64,000 nucleotides of DNA from positions 1,271,001-1,335,000 of the forward strand of contig NZ_CP130318.1 in the NCBI RefSeq assembly GCF_032268605.1, in the 5' to 3' direction. This DNA comes from Paenibacillus aurantius (GTDB lineage Bacteria > Bacillota > Bacilli > Paenibacillales > NBRC-103111). Positions 8,328 to 16,654 of the stretch are shown here, one piece after another. The notes under the pieces were generated by a model that worked only from the letters and a program-made list of their open reading frames with translations, did not search any database and had not been told where the DNA came from. Both the position numbers and the translations under genes were made by a program. The stretch's first letter is position 1. The number at the start of each line of letters is the position of its first letter.

Positions 8328-9440
8328 CTATTCGTACACCTTGATTTCGTTATAAAAGGTATCCCGTTCGACCGGAATCCGTCCGGCTCCCTTGATCAGC
8401 CACACCAGCTCTTCCTTGGTCAGCCCTTCGGGAGACAAAGCTCCGGCCGCATGGCTGATCTTCTCCTTGACGATGGTGCCGTGGGCGTCCGAGGCGCCGA
8501 AGGAAAGGGCGATCTGCGTAAGTTGGGTACCCAGATTAATGAAGTACGCCTTAATATGCTGGATGTTGTCCACCATAAGGCGGGAGATGGCAATCGTCTT
8601 CAGATCGTCGAAGGCTGCCACCCGGCGCTTGATCCCGGCGTTCACGCTCGCCGGCTGCACCGCATTCGGGATGAAGACTAGGAAGCCTCCGGTTTCGTCC
8701 TGCAGCTCGCGGAGACGGATCATATGGATAAGCCGTTCCTCCAGCGTCTCGATGGACCCGTACAGCATCGTGGCATGCGTCTTCATGCCGAGGCCATGGG
8801 CCGTCCGCTGGACCTCGAGCCATTGGTCGGAGGTCGCCTTGCCTACGCCCATCTTCTCCCGGTACCGTTCGGTAAGGATCTCGGCGCCGCCCCCGGTCAG
8901 CGTTCCAAGCCCGGCATCCAGAAGCGTCTGCAGCACGTCCTTGTAGCTCAGGCCGCTGATGCGCGAGAAGAACTCGATCTCCGCGGCGGTGTGGGCTTTG
9001 ATCGTGACGTGCGGGTAGCGCTCCTTCAAAGCTTTTACATACCCTACATAATAATCAAAGGGAACATGAGGGTTATGCCCGCCGGTAATGTGGAATTCCC
9101 GCATCCCTTCCTGCTGATGCTTGTCAATGAATTCGAACATCTGCTCGGGCGTCAGGGTATAAGCCCCTTCCTCCCCCTCATCCCTGCGGAAATGGCAGAA
9201 CGCGCAGTGGGCTTCGCAAACGTTGGTGAAATACAGGCTCATGTTCTCGATAAAATAAACCTTCTTGCCGTTCAGCCGCTGGTTCGCCTTGTCGGCCATT
9301 TGACCAATGGACAATAAATCGTCAGATTGATAAAGAAAAAGCCCGTCCTCTAACGTGAGCCGTTCACCGTGCTCCACCTTGGTGGCAATCTCCTGCATTC
9401 GTTTATCGGGTGTAGGTATAACAATTCCCACTCCATTCAC
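8328..9440 (-). CDS. mqnE: Aminofutalosine synthase MqnE (radical SAM)
   Basis: A 370-residue radical SAM enzyme of the futalosine pathway for menaquinone. It joins 3-[(1-carboxyvinyl)oxy]benzoate to SAM to give aminofutalosine. The [4Fe-4S] cysteines are C75, C79 and C82 (CEAHCAFC), followed by the conserved HFRRDEGEEGAYTLTPEQM stretch and the ITGGHNP motif of the MqnE/MqnC group. Length is normal. GGGGAG lies upstream of the ATG at 9440. mqnA, mqnB, mqnC and mqnD are not in the window. Its presence argues against the classical Men pathway as the only menaquinone route in this organism. Confidence 0.93.
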   Translation of the reverse strand: MNGVGIVIPTPDKRMQEIATKVEHGERLTLEDGLFLYQSDDLLSIGQMADKANQRLNGKKVYFIENMSLYFTNVCEAHCAFCHFRRDEGEEGAYTLTPEQMFEFIDKHQQEGMREFHITGGHNPHVPFDYYVGYVKALKERYPHVTIKAHTAAEIEFFSRISGLSYKDVLQTLLDAGLGTLTGGGAEILTERYREKMGVGKATSDQWLEVQRTAHGLGMKTHATMLYGSIETLEERLIHMIRLRELQDETGGFLVFIPNAVQPASVNAGIKRRVAAFDDLKTIAISRLMVDNIQHIKAYFINLGTQLTQIALSFGASDAHGTIVKEKISHAAGALSPEGLTKEELVWLIKGAGRIPVERDTFYNEIKVYE

Positions 9441-9730
9441 TCCCCGCTACCTTAATAATTAACGATCCTCGCGTTAAGCATAGCCTGCTGCCTGCCGGAA
9501 CGCGGCCAGTCCTGTCGTCTTCGCCGTCCATGTGAAACTTGTTGCAATCAACCCTCTTATTATAAACCTAGGCGGTGGAGGGGGCAATACGTGCGCACTG
9601 TGGAATCATGAGGATTTCATTGACAGCTTATGGAACTTTTTGGCGGTTTTCCGTTTCCTTTTTTCTCCGGTTTTCGTATAATGGTTGTATAAGCTCCAAT
9701 GATTATTTTCAAAGGCAAGGTGTTTAAGCA

Positions 9731-9913
9731 ATGACACTTCTAATGGAAAGAAACCAGAGGATTAACTCGGAGATTGAATTGGCCCGGCAGAAGATGGTCC
9801 ATCTGACCAACGAGCTTGGTTTTCTTCATCCGGATGTGGTCAAGTGCAGCGAGAATCTGGACGAGCTCCTGTTGGAATTTTATCGGATGAACCGGGTGGA
9901 GCAGCGCGTCTAA
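9731..9913 (+). CDS. Spo0E-like aspartyl-phosphate phosphatase
   Basis: A 60-residue two-helix protein with the family signature S40-E-N-L-D44-E-L-L. Spo0E-like proteins dephosphorylate Spo0A~P and so delay sporulation. Size and motif fit the small Spo0E/YisI/YnzD members. AAGGTG precedes the ATG at 9731. A TATAAT sequence (9677-9682) may be its -10 box, though no good -35 is seen. It supports the view that the host is a spore former. Confidence 0.85.
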   Translation: MTLLMERNQRINSEIELARQKMVHLTNELGFLHPDVVKCSENLDELLLEFYRMNRVEQRV

Positions 9914-9925
9914 CCTCCTGTGCCC

Positions 9926-9954
9926 TTGAGAAGCAGGGCAGAACGGAGTATACT
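9926..9954 (+). promoter_or_regulatory. Sigma-A-type promoter for IscA-like gene
   Basis: TTGAGA (9926-9931), 17-bp spacer, TATACT (9949-9954). Confidence 0.5.
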
Positions 9955-10012
9955 TTTATAGAAGGAACCAACAAGGTTCCGCCATATGGCAATTAGGATG
10001 GGAGGTCATCTC

Positions 10013-10375
10013 ATGATTAACATAACGGAATCGGCTGTCGAGCAGATCAAGAAAATGCTCGCGGCGGAAGAAGCTCCGAACCTGTTCCTCCGCGTCGGCG
10101 TGAAGGCGGGCGGCTGCAGCGGCTTCTCCTACGGCATGGGCTTCGATGACGAGCAGAAGGAGACCGACGAAGAGCTGAAGCTGAACGGCTTGAAGGTAGT
10201 GGTGGACGAGGAGAGCAAGAAATACTTGAACGGTGTCGAGATCGACTTCAAGAACGAAGGCATGAGCGGAGGGTTCACGATTCACAATCCTAACGCTATC
10301 GCCACCTGCGGCTGCGGAAGCTCCTTCCGGACGAAGCCGGAGGAAGAACAGCTGGCGGAGAAATGCGACGATTAA
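10013..10375 (+). CDS. HesB/IscA-type Fe-S carrier (YutM/ErpA type)
   Basis: 120 residues, the same length as B. subtilis YutM. The three conserved cysteines of A-type carriers are C35 (GGCSGFSY), C99 and C101 (TCGCGSSF). It should accept and deliver Fe-S clusters. The ATG at 10013 has GGGAGGTC upstream and is preferred over an ATG at 9986. It stands alone between its own promoter and a terminator, close to the other Fe-S gene yutI. Confidence 0.92.
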   Translation: MINITESAVEQIKKMLAAEEAPNLFLRVGVKAGGCSGFSYGMGFDDEQKETDEELKLNGLKVVVDEESKKYLNGVEIDFKNEGMSGGFTIHNPNAIATCGCGSSFRTKPEEEQLAEKCDD

Positions 10376-10404
10376 GAGCTTAAGCGCCCCCTGGCGCGGG
10401 AACG

Positions 10405-10447
10405 AACCTTCCGGACTGTATGCAGGTACAGAACGGAAGGTTTTTTT
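10405..10447 (+). terminator. Terminator after IscA-like gene
   Basis: AACCTTCCG (10405-10413) pairs with CGGAAGGTT (10434-10442), followed by TTTTTTT. Confidence 0.8.
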
Positions 10448-10527
10448 GTACAGGCGGGGTCCCAAGCCAAAGAAGGACCGGCGGAATAAATTAACTCTAA
10501 GATTAATTAAGGGAGAGGGGACCGGCC

Positions 10528-11223
10528 GTGACAAGAGAAGAATTTATTGCAGCCATTGCTCCTGCTGCCGTCAAACTGAGGCTGGAAGGCTCTCCGCTGT
10601 TTCCGTCGGTACGGATAGCCCAAGCCATCCTAGAGACGGGAGGCGTTATTCCGGCCTGGAACAACCTCGTCGGCTATAAAGTCGGAAGCGGCGTGCTGAC
10701 CCCTTACTGGAAGGGGCGGAGCGTCAACAAGTCGACCTGGGAGGTCTATGACGGGGGGGAGACGCGGGTACGGGCGGATTTCCGGGCTTACGATTCGGTG
10801 GAGGACAGCTTCCGCGATCAGGACCTGCTCTTTGATCTGGAGCGTTACCGGAGAGTAAGAGAAGCCAAGACGCCGGGAGAGCAGATCAAGGCTTTGCTGG
10901 CCGGCGGGTATGCGACAGATCCGGATTATGCCAAGAAGCTGGACCAACTGACGGAGCAGTATGCCTTGACCCGGTACGACAAGGAGGTGGATGACATGCT
11001 GGAGCAGCTGATGGAGCAAATTCGCTTGCTGCAGGAGGAGGTCCGCGCTCTGCGGGAGCAGAAGGCCATGACGGAGATTCCGGTTTGGGCGCAGGAGGCC
11101 GTTCAGGCAGCCGCGGCGGCCGGAATTCTGGACACCACCACGGGGGGAAGCTACGACTTCTACCGTTTCGTGACGATTCTTCACCGCCTTGGGCTGTTTG
11201 ACGCGAAGGGACAGGCAGGCTGA
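10528..11223 (+). CDS. Glucosaminidase-domain protein without signal peptide
   Basis: 231 residues. The N-terminal two thirds match the mannosyl-glycoprotein endo-beta-N-acetylglucosaminidase-like (GH73) fold: SVRIAQAILETGG with the candidate catalytic Glu, NNLVGYKVG, and an ADFRAYDSVEDSFRDQ substrate-cleft stretch. This is followed by a coiled coil (about 155-185) and a short helical tail resembling the S-layer-homology-like ends of phage lysins. Such enzymes cut peptidoglycan, yet there is no signal peptide. The start is GTG at 10528 behind GGGAGAGGGG. It could be a prophage-type lysin remnant; no other phage gene is nearby. Confidence 0.75.
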   Translation: MTREEFIAAIAPAAVKLRLEGSPLFPSVRIAQAILETGGVIPAWNNLVGYKVGSGVLTPYWKGRSVNKSTWEVYDGGETRVRADFRAYDSVEDSFRDQDLLFDLERYRRVREAKTPGEQIKALLAGGYATDPDYAKKLDQLTEQYALTRYDKEVDDMLEQLMEQIRLLQEEVRALREQKAMTEIPVWAQEAVQAAAAAGILDTTTGGSYDFYRFVTILHRLGLFDAKGQAG

Positions 11224-11255
11224 CCAGGCTGACCTGCACCTGACCTACCGGCCAG

Positions 11256-11277
11256 AACGGGACGCAACCCGTTTTCA
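11256..11277 (+). terminator. Weak terminator after glucosaminidase gene
   Basis: AACGGG / CCCGTT hairpin with a 6-base loop followed by TTTC. Confidence 0.4.
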
Positions 11278-11316
11278 CAGGGGAGCCCTTTAGCCGCGGC
11301 GGCCCTTTTTTCCTGC

Positions 11317-11345
11317 TTGCCGATGGACCAAGATCCGGGTATAAT
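11317..11345 (+). promoter_or_regulatory. Sigma-A-type promoter for methyltransferase
   Basis: TTGCCG (11317-11322), 17-bp spacer, TATAAT (11340-11345). Confidence 0.55.
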
Positions 11346-11395
11346 GACGCAAAACTCGAAGGGAGAGAGCGGTCATTTCCTTATATAAAGAACCG

Positions 11396-11995
11396 TTGAG
11401 AGAAGCCTACAACCGAATGGCGCGGGAACGGGACCGGTCGGAGCTTCAGGAATGGAAGATTGTCGAGCGCAGCCGCTATTTAAGTAAACTGCAGGAGGAG
11501 AAGCGGGGCAGGCTGCTGGAGATCGGGGCGGGAACCGGCCGGGACAGCCTGTTTTTCCAGGAAGCCGGGCTTCAGGTTACCTCTGCGGACCTGTCGGAAG
11601 AAATGGTGGCCCTCTGCCGGGAGAAGGGGCTGGACGCCCGTGTCATGGATTTCTATCGGCTCGACTTTGCGGAGGAAGCCTTCGAGGCCGTCTATGCCCT
11701 AAACTGCCTGCTGCACGTTCCCAAAAAAGATCTGCCGGACGTTCTGGCGGAAATCCGCCGGATCCTCGTCCCGGGAGGGCTGTTCTTCATGGGGGTGTAC
11801 GGCGGGGTGGATTCGGATGGGGTTTGGGAGAAGGATACGTACGAGCTCAAACGATACTTCTCCATGTACCCGGATGATGACCTGACCGCTGTCGTGAAGA
11901 AAGTATTCGAGGTGGAAGAATTCCGCACGGTGTCTCTTGGTGAAGGAACCCCGCATTTCCAATCCTTGATTTTGCGGCGGAGCCGGAACGAATAA
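11396..11995 (+). CDS. Class I SAM-dependent methyltransferase
   Basis: About 200 residues with a Rossmann-like methyltransferase fold: motif I LLEIGAGTGRDSLFF, motif II DLSEEMVALC, and the LPDVLAEIRRILVPGGLFFMGVYGG motif III region. The substrate is unknown. The first bacterial start is TTG at 11396, but the best ribosome binding site (GGGAGAGAG, 11361-11369) is 26 bases away. It is well placed for an in-frame ATT at 11375, which would add the residues (M)SLYKEP. The real start may therefore be the unusual ATT. Single gene between promoter and terminator. Confidence 0.85.
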   Translation: MREAYNRMARERDRSELQEWKIVERSRYLSKLQEEKRGRLLEIGAGTGRDSLFFQEAGLQVTSADLSEEMVALCREKGLDARVMDFYRLDFAEEAFEAVYALNCLLHVPKKDLPDVLAEIRRILVPGGLFFMGVYGGVDSDGVWEKDTYELKRYFSMYPDDDLTAVVKKVFEVEEFRTVSLGEGTPHFQSLILRRSRNE

Positions 11996-12007
11996 TAAGG
12001 AAATGAA

Positions 12008-12036
12008 AACAGCTCCCGGATCGGCCGGGAGCTGTT
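12008..12036. terminator. Bidirectional terminator
   Basis: AACAGCTCCCGG / CCGGGAGCTGTT perfect arms between the convergent methyltransferase and ykvA-like genes; TTTT follows on the minus strand and TTT on the plus strand. Confidence 0.75.
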
Positions 12037-12054
12037 TGATTTAGATGGGCGCAT

Positions 12055-12450
12055 TTAATAGCGATGTTTCTCCCCGTCCGCCCATTCCCGGGCTTTCTGC
12101 CGGTGCTCGTCGGTTACGCGGGAGGCCAGTGTCTTGAGGGTGGCCGCCAGAATCGCCGCATCATCGGTCCATCCGGCAATAAGCAGGAAGTCAGGAATGA
12201 CATCGATGGGAAGGATGAAGTAAGCCAGGCCACCGAACGCGACGGCTTTCGCCCACTTCGGCGTTTTGGGATCGGTCGCCGCATAGAACATGGCCACCGC
12301 ATCAAGCATAAACGGGATTTTGGAGGCGCTCTTCTTCATCTTGGCCCAGAAATTGGCGTTTACATACTCCTCATCCGTTTGATGCTCATACCGGGTAAGC
12401 TGATGATCCACCCGGACAGGCTCCGCCGGTAATAACGGTTCTTTGGACAT
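12055..12450 (-). CDS. YkvA/DUF1232 family membrane protein
   Basis: 131 residues with a DUF1232 core: KAVAFGGLAYFILPIDVIPDFLLIAGWTDD, a hydrophobic helix plus the family signature, about residues 70-100. Function unknown; many members are small membrane-associated proteins. The ATG at 12450 sits 8 bases behind AAGGAAG; a GTG at 12459 would abut the binding site. It is divergent from the DUF1361 gene. Confidence 0.8.
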   Translation of the reverse strand: MSKEPLLPAEPVRVDHQLTRYEHQTDEEYVNANFWAKMKKSASKIPFMLDAVAMFYAATDPKTPKWAKAVAFGGLAYFILPIDVIPDFLLIAGWTDDAAILAATLKTLASRVTDEHRQKAREWADGEKHRY

Positions 12451-12548
12451 GATCGGCACTTCCTTTCTGTAACATGAAACCTTACTCTTTTTTAAACGTC
12501 CTACTTAAAGTAGAAACACGACAACCCATCGATTGGAGGCGGAAGCGT

Positions 12549-13235
12549 TTGGAAAACGAAAGCCGGGGGGCGGAAGAGCCTGTCTGGAGATGGTTGATCG
12601 TATCGGCGGTCATGACGCTGTGCGCTTACTGTTTAATCCTGTACCGGGTCGAGACCTCCGGAAACCGGTTCTATGCCTTTCTCACGTGGAACCTCTTTCT
12701 TGCCTGGTTGCCATTCCTCTTTGCCATAGGGCTTCGGCATGTCCGGTTGTCCTGGAAGGGGGCTGCCAGCAGGGGCCTGACGATTCCACTCGCTCTTCTA
12801 TGGCTTCTGTTCTATCCCAACGCCTCTTATGTGATCACGGATTTTATCCATTTCACCTATTGGAAGGACGGCACCTCCGCCTGGTTCGACCTACTCCTTC
12901 TTACGCTTTGCGCGTGGAATGGTCTCATGCTGGGGCATTTTTCCCTCTATCTTCTTCAAGATCTGGTCTGCCGGGCGAAGGGAGCGGTTACCGGCTGGGG
13001 ATTTGCCGTCCTTGGTCTGCTGCTGGGCGGAATCGGGGTGTACGTGGGCCGGTTCCTTCGCTGGAACAGCTGGGATGCGCTGCTCGATCCCGGGAAGCTC
13101 TTGGGCGACTTGAGCCGGATCGGAACGGATGACCCCGTTTTCTTCGTTTCCCTGTTCACTCTGGTTACGGGAACGACGTACGCCGTTACTTACGTTCTTA
13201 TCGGGAAACCCGCCACTCCTCGATCATCCGGTTAA
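12549..13235 (+). CDS. DUF1361 family membrane protein
   Basis: An integral membrane protein with about six helices and the DUF1361 signature FYPNASYVITDFIHF in the middle. Function unknown. An ATG at 12474 would give 253 residues but has no binding site and lies in the divergent promoter region. TTG at 12549, with GGAGGCGG 7 bases upstream, gives a 228-residue protein that begins MENESRGAEEPVWRW just before helix 1, so I chose it. The last 38 bases overlap the convergent zinc-ribbon gene. Confidence 0.75.
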   Translation: MENESRGAEEPVWRWLIVSAVMTLCAYCLILYRVETSGNRFYAFLTWNLFLAWLPFLFAIGLRHVRLSWKGAASRGLTIPLALLWLLFYPNASYVITDFIHFTYWKDGTSAWFDLLLLTLCAWNGLMLGHFSLYLLQDLVCRAKGAVTGWGFAVLGLLLGGIGVYVGRFLRWNSWDALLDPGKLLGDLSRIGTDDPVFFVSLFTLVTGTTYAVTYVLIGKPATPRSSG

Positions 13236-13455
13236 AGGTTTCGCCGCAGGAAGGGCACCAGAAGACGTGGACACACTGGTGCCAGGCCGCATCCCGGAAG
13301 CCGTTCGTCAACGCCATCTCGTCGGTAGGGCGGTAAGGGGAGTAAGGGCCGAAGAAGTCATGGATCTTCCCCTGGTCAAGGGCGGAAGCAGAGCAGGATG
13401 GGCAGAGCGCATCCACGGATTCAAAGCCGTTGCACACGGGGCAGGCATAAGACAA
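13198..13455 (-). CDS. Small zinc-ribbon-like protein
   Basis: 85 residues with three CxxC-type pairs: CPVC near the start, CPSC near residue 18, and CPSCGETF near residue 67, so it probably binds zinc. The middle is rich in Tyr, Phe and His. No known function. It overlaps the 3' end of the DUF1361 gene tail to tail. AGGAGGG lies 13 bases before the ATG, a slightly long spacing. Confidence 0.65.
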   Translation of the reverse strand: MSYACPVCNGFESVDALCPSCSASALDQGKIHDFFGPYSPYRPTDEMALTNGFRDAAWHQCVHVFWCPSCGETFNRMIEEWRVSR

Positions 13456-13552
13456 GGGTATCCCTCCTGTCGGAATGATCTACAGGTAGGATACCCTTGG
13501 CGGATAGGAATATGTGGCAGGCTAAGCTCGGCCGCGGCCGGTGCCGGTCCTT

Positions 13553-14554
13553 TTATCTCTTCATGTTGCTGCTGTGGCCGGGGGACAGCTTGGCCGTCGG
13601 ATCGATATAAACCTTCGCGTTGTTGATGGCGGTCGGCGCTTCCCCGAAGCCTACGGCGATCAGCTTCAGCTTGCCGGGGTAAGTCGTAATATCGCCGGCG
13701 GCGAAAACGCCGGGAATGTCCGTTTCCATCCGGGAGTCGACGACGATGGAGCCGTTATCGATCTCGAAGCCCCATTCGGCAATCGGGCCGAGGGAAGAGA
13801 TGAACCCGAAGTTGACAATAACGGCATCCACATCATGAACGGTTTCTTCGCCCGTCTTGACGTGCTTGAGGGTGACCTGCTCAATCTTCTCGTCTCCATG
13901 CAGCGCCGTAATTTCCGTAGGCGTGACGACCTTGACCTTCGAGTTCATGAGATTCTCGACACTGTGCTCATGAGCCCGGAATTTGTCCCGGCGGTGAATA
14001 AGCGTGACCTCTTCGGCAATCGGCTCGAGCATGAGCGCCCAGTCCACAGCGGAATCGCCGCCGCCGCTGATGAGCACCTTCTGGTTCTGGAAGGCGTTCA
14101 GGTCGTTGACGAAATAATGAAGGTTCTTCTTCTCGAAGCGGGCAGCCTCGGGAAGCTCGAGCTTTCTCGGTTCGAAGGCGCCTACCCCGGCCGTAATGAT
14201 GATGGCGCGGCTGTAATGCACCTTTTTGTCCGTCGTGATCTGGAAGAGACGCTCTTCCTTCTTGACGACCTGAGTGACCTTCTCTTCGAGGCACACCTCG
14301 ATAGGGAAATGCTTCATCTGCTCGTTCAGATTATCGACAAGCTCTTGAGCGCGCACCTTCGGGAAGCCGGCTACATCATAGATGTATTTCTCCGGATATA
14401 AGGCCGAAAGCTGTCCGCCGAGCTGGGGCATGCTTTCGATGATTTTGGCGGATGCCTGGCGCATTCCCGCATAGAACGCGGCGAACATGCCGGCCGGGCC
14501 TCCCCCGATAATCAGAATATCGACAATTTCTTCTTGGTTGGTTAGTTCAGACAC
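13553..14554 (-). CDS. yumC: Ferredoxin/flavodoxin-NADP+ reductase, YumC type
   Basis: A 333-residue thioredoxin-reductase-like flavoprotein without the redox CxxC, as in the Bacillus YumC (about 332 residues). FAD motif [14 protein letters not shown] near residue 16, NADPH motif [12 protein letters not shown] in the middle and the FAAGDI motif near the C-terminus. It passes electrons between NADPH and ferredoxin or flavodoxin. The start is GTG at 14554, 8 bases behind GGAGGTG; the earlier ATG at 14614 is unsupported. Confidence 0.9.
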   Translation of the reverse strand: MSELTNQEEIVDILIIGGGPAGMFAAFYAGMRQASAKIIESMPQLGGQLSALYPEKYIYDVAGFPKVRAQELVDNLNEQMKHFPIEVCLEEKVTQVVKKEERLFQITTDKKVHYSRAIIITAGVGAFEPRKLELPEAARFEKKNLHYFVNDLNAFQNQKVLISGGGDSAVDWALMLEPIAEEVTLIHRRDKFRAHEHSVENLMNSKVKVVTPTEITALHGDEKIEQVTLKHVKTGEETVHDVDAVIVNFGFISSLGPIAEWGFEIDNGSIVVDSRMETDIPGVFAAGDITTYPGKLKLIAVGFGEAPTAINNAKVYIDPTAKLSPGHSSNMKR

Positions 14555-14851
14555 TTTCTTGACACCTCCGCAGCTAGTTCCAATCCTACCCATTATATAC
14601 AAACGATAAACCAAAAAGAAACCCTAGGGGTATAAAACTCTCTGATGGGTTGTCCAAGGATGTCTTATTCGCTTCCAGCAGTAGCCAGGCGGCGTTACCA
14701 GGTCCATCTGCGATCATTCGGAGTTATCCGGGGATAAGGGGCCCTAAACGTCTATTCTTCTTAAATGGAAGTAAAAGGCTGTTTTCCGGTGAACGTCCCG
14801 GCCCTGTCCCGGCCACCTGTAACAAATAGGGAAAACCGGGCAATTTAGCGC

Positions 14852-14880
14852 TTGCTATTTCCAGGGGTAACGTTTATTAT
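14852..14880 (+). promoter_or_regulatory. Sigma-A-type promoter for NDH-2
   Basis: TTGCTA (14852-14857), 17-bp spacer, TATTAT (14875-14880). It predicts a 5' leader of about 200 nt. Confidence 0.5.
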
Positions 14881-14898
14881 TTCATATGATTAATGAAA
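14880..14898. promoter_or_regulatory. Candidate operator TTTCAT-N7-ATGAAA
   Basis: An interrupted palindrome lying on the predicted transcription start of the NDH-2 gene. Regulator unknown. Confidence 0.35.
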
Positions 14899-14950
14899 AT
14901 AGGGGAGTAGTCTGCCTACTTTCTCCTGTACGGCGGAACGGATCCGCATA

Positions 14951-14984
14951 ATCCGGAACCTGCCGTTCGAGTGCCGTTCCGGAT
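14951..14984 (+). other. Leader hairpin upstream of NDH-2
   Basis: ATCCGGAAC (14951-14959) is perfectly complementary to GTTCCGGAT (14976-14984) with a 16-base loop. No T-run follows, so it is a structured leader or an operator, not a plain terminator. Confidence 0.4.
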
Positions 14985-15084
14985 CAGCCGATAGGCGTAA
15001 ACCATAAAAATCAATGGCGATTTGAAGCTAACGGCCAACGGGTAAATAGAGATATCATACATTATGCGATGGAAGGGATACGAG

Positions 15085-16275
15085 ATGAGCCGAATACCTA
15101 GAATAGTCATCCTGGGAGCGGGGTACGGAGGGATAGTGACCGCCATCCGCCTGCAGAAACAGCTGAACTATAATGAAGCGGACGTTACATTGGTCAATAA
15201 ACACGATTATCATTATATAACCACCCATCTTCATATGCCTGCGGCGGGGACGGACAATCCCGAGAACGCCCGCGTGGAAATTTCCAAGCTGATCGATGAG
15301 TTCAAGGTGGATTTCGTCAAATCGACGGTGCTCCAAATCAAGCCCCAGGAGAAGAAAATCATTCTGGAGGACAGCACCCTCTCCTATGATTATCTGGTGA
15401 TCGGACTGGGAGGAGAGCCTGAAACGTTCGGCATTCCGGGCCTTCTCGAGTATTCGCTCAACATTCGCAGCATCAACAGCGTTCGCTTCATCCGCGAACA
15501 CATCGAATACCAGTTCGCCCGGTTCAAGAAAGAACCGACCCGCAAGGATTACCTGACCTTCGTCGTAGGCGGCGCCGGGTTTACGGGCATCGAATTCCTG
15601 GGCGAGCTGGCCGACCGCATTCCGAGGCTGTGCCGGGAGTTTGACGTGAATCCCGAGCTCGTTCAGATCATTAACGTGGAGGCGGCGCCTACCGCCCTGC
15701 CCGGATTCGACCCGGAGCTCGTCGAATACGCGATGGGCGTTCTCAAGGACAAGGGTGTCACGTTCAAAATAGCCACGGCCATTAAGGAATGCACGCCGGA
15801 CGGCGTTATTCTGGCCACAGGTGAAGTCATCAAGGCCGCTACGGTCATCTGGACCGGCGGAATCCGCGGCAACCGCATGCTCGAGGAAGCCGGGCTCGAA
15901 ACGTCACGCGGACGCGTGGTCGTGGACTCGTTCCTGCGGACGAAGGAATACGAGAACATTTATGTGATCGGGGACTGCTCGATCGTCCTGAACGACCAGG
16001 GACGCCCTTATCCGCCGACCGCCCAGATCGCGATGCAGCAGGCCGACGTTTGCGCGCACAACCTGATTGCCGCCATCCGTAACTCCTCCCCGAGGGAGTT
16101 CAAGTTCTCCAACAAGGGAACCGTCGCTTCCCTCGGCAGGGGAGAGGCCATCGGCATCGTCGGCAAGTACAAGATCAAAGGCTATTCCGCTGCGATGATG
16201 AAGAAGCTGATCGATATGCGGTATCTGTACATTATCGGCGGAATTCCGCTCGTGCTTAAGAAGGGCCGTTTCTAG
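15085..16275 (+). CDS. ndh: Type II NADH:quinone oxidoreductase (NDH-2)
   Basis: A 396-residue peripheral membrane flavoenzyme that oxidises NADH and reduces menaquinone without pumping protons. FAD motif VILGAGYGGIV near residue 8, NADH motif FVVGGAGFTGIE near residue 160, and VIGDCS near residue 300; the AQIAMQQADVCAHNL stretch is a quinone-site signature. The C-terminal 60 residues carry hydrophobic/amphipathic segments for membrane contact. The ATG at 15085 has GGAAGGGA upstream; the earlier ATG at 15064 does not. Similar to YumB of B. subtilis. Confidence 0.93.
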   Translation: MSRIPRIVILGAGYGGIVTAIRLQKQLNYNEADVTLVNKHDYHYITTHLHMPAAGTDNPENARVEISKLIDEFKVDFVKSTVLQIKPQEKKIILEDSTLSYDYLVIGLGGEPETFGIPGLLEYSLNIRSINSVRFIREHIEYQFARFKKEPTRKDYLTFVVGGAGFTGIEFLGELADRIPRLCREFDVNPELVQIINVEAAPTALPGFDPELVEYAMGVLKDKGVTFKIATAIKECTPDGVILATGEVIKAATVIWTGGIRGNRMLEEAGLETSRGRVVVDSFLRTKEYENIYVIGDCSIVLNDQGRPYPPTAQIAMQQADVCAHNLIAAIRNSSPREFKFSNKGTVASLGRGEAIGIVGKYKIKGYSAAMMKKLIDMRYLYIIGGIPLVLKKGRF

Positions 16276-16308
16276 AGATTTCAGATGGCTCTGATGAAAG
16301 GATAAGCG

Positions 16309-16563
16309 ATGAGACACTGCAGCGTGCAAGTAAGAGGGTTGCTGACCCGGGATGAGCTGGACCGGTATAATGCTCTGATGGATGTAGGTCATTTTCTGGA
16401 AAGCCAGAACCGGTACGACCTCGTCTATACCGTGCAGAAGGAAATCGATACCTTAATCCTCCCCGCCATTGAAAGGCTGAAGGACAAGAGCCGTCAGAGG
16501 GACAAGGCGGATGAAGCTTACCTGGCCGGCTTGAACCGGCAGGAAGAGGATGAGGAAGAGTGA
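16309..16563 (+). CDS. Small conserved hypothetical protein
   Basis: 84 residues, charged and probably helical, with a very acidic end (RQEEDEEE). No family recognised, no signal peptide. It follows ndh by 33 bp in the same direction and has AAAGGA upstream, so it may be cotranscribed with ndh. Confidence 0.5.
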   Translation: MRHCSVQVRGLLTRDELDRYNALMDVGHFLESQNRYDLVYTVQKEIDTLILPAIERLKDKSRQRDKADEAYLAGLNRQEEDEEE

Positions 16564-16654
16564 TACGCGGACTGCCTGACACAGCTCAGGCGGTCCCTTT
16601 ATTTTGATCCGGGAAAGGCAAGACTTATAGAAGCGAAGGAAAGGAGGGGCCGCC

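Larger units (their letters stand above)
14555..15084. other. 530-bp intergenic region with promoter and long leader of NDH-2 gene
   Basis: No gene is seen. It holds, for the rightward ndh gene, a promoter at 14852-14880, a palindrome at 14880-14898 and a hairpin at 14951-14984. The leftward yumC promoter should also be here but is not clear. The rest (14620-14840) shows no structure I can name. Confidence 0.5.

Noticed and set aside
10528-11223. Prophage around the glucosaminidase gene
   Set aside because: No other phage structural, lysis or integration gene lies on either side.
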